Source of the DNA: Rhizobiaceae bacterium
GTDB lineage: Bacteria > Pseudomonadota > Alphaproteobacteria > Rhizobiales > Rhizobiaceae
Assembly (NCBI GenBank): GCA_028865845.1
Contig: JAGWJK010000288.1
Coordinates: forward strand, 1-6,189
Length of the DNA: 6,189 nt
Reading direction: 5' to 3'
Under the pieces are notes generated by a model, which saw only the letters and a program-made list of their open reading frames with translations, was not told the DNA's origin and made no database searches. Position numbers and translations under genes: made by a program. This document shows, one piece after another, positions 6,141-6,189 of this stretch; the stretch's first letter is position 1; each line of letters opens with the position of its first letter.

Positions 6141-6189
6141 TTGGACAATGGAACTCGCTAGACTGCGTTCCCTAGGTAGAGAAGCATTC
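6130..6189 (+). CDS. Start of a third operon gene, cut by the window end
   Basis: An ATG at 6130, within the last codons of the protease gene, opens a frame of 20 codons to the window edge (begins MTHDWTMELARLRSLG). GGGGA (6120-6124) lies 5 nt upstream, a good ribosome binding site. The 11-bp overlap with the protease stop repeats the close packing seen upstream. An in-frame ATG at 6148 is an alternative start. Too little is visible to name a family. Confidence 0.6.
   Translation, partial: MTHDWTMELARLRSLGREAF

Noticed and set aside
1..6189. tRNA, rRNA or CRISPR arrays
   Set aside because: No cloverleaf-like segment, rRNA-like stretch or regularly spaced direct repeats were seen.

Overview
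The window looks like an accessory region of an alphaproteobacterium, most probably from the Rhizobiales. The signs are moderately high G+C, an IS66 element of a type common in rhizobia, and an FtsH-like protease whose closest remembered relatives are alphaproteobacterial. The genus cannot be fixed by reading alone.

Left part (1-577, + strand): the 3' portion of a 2H-phosphoesterase-like (2'-5' RNA ligase superfamily) gene with two H-x-T motifs. Its frame is open to the window edge, so the true start is probably outside.

Centre (about 585-3050, - strand): an IS66-family insertion sequence with intact tnpA, tnpB and tnpC. The tnpA/tnpB pair overlaps by 4 bp and tnpC follows 68 bp later. TnpC keeps its zinc-finger cysteines and the D-D-E residues, so the element looks coding-competent. 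The right end is probably the GTAAC... end at 3050. No convincing matching left inverted repeat or 8-bp target duplication was found, so the left junction may be rearranged.

Right part (3047-6189): a compact two-way locus around a 173-bp intergenic region. Leftward are two overlapping small genes of unknown function (81 and 59 codons). The second runs into the IS66 end, and its stop codon lies inside the IS tip. Rightward are a TnsA/restriction-endonuclease-fold-like protein (212 aa) whose expected catalytic Glu and Lys positions look replaced, then a 624-aa soluble FtsH-like AAA+ ATPase/M41 zinc protease, then the first 20 codons of a third gene. The three rightward genes overlap at their stop/start junctions (8 and 11 bp) and each has a good ribosome binding site, so they read as one operon.

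The most interesting item is this operon: a nuclease-fold protein, possibly inactive, translationally coupled to a membrane-anchor-less FtsH-like protease with an unrecognised N-terminal domain, and divergent from two small orphan genes. Its role (defence, mobile-element control or other regulated proteolysis) is not shown by the sequence.
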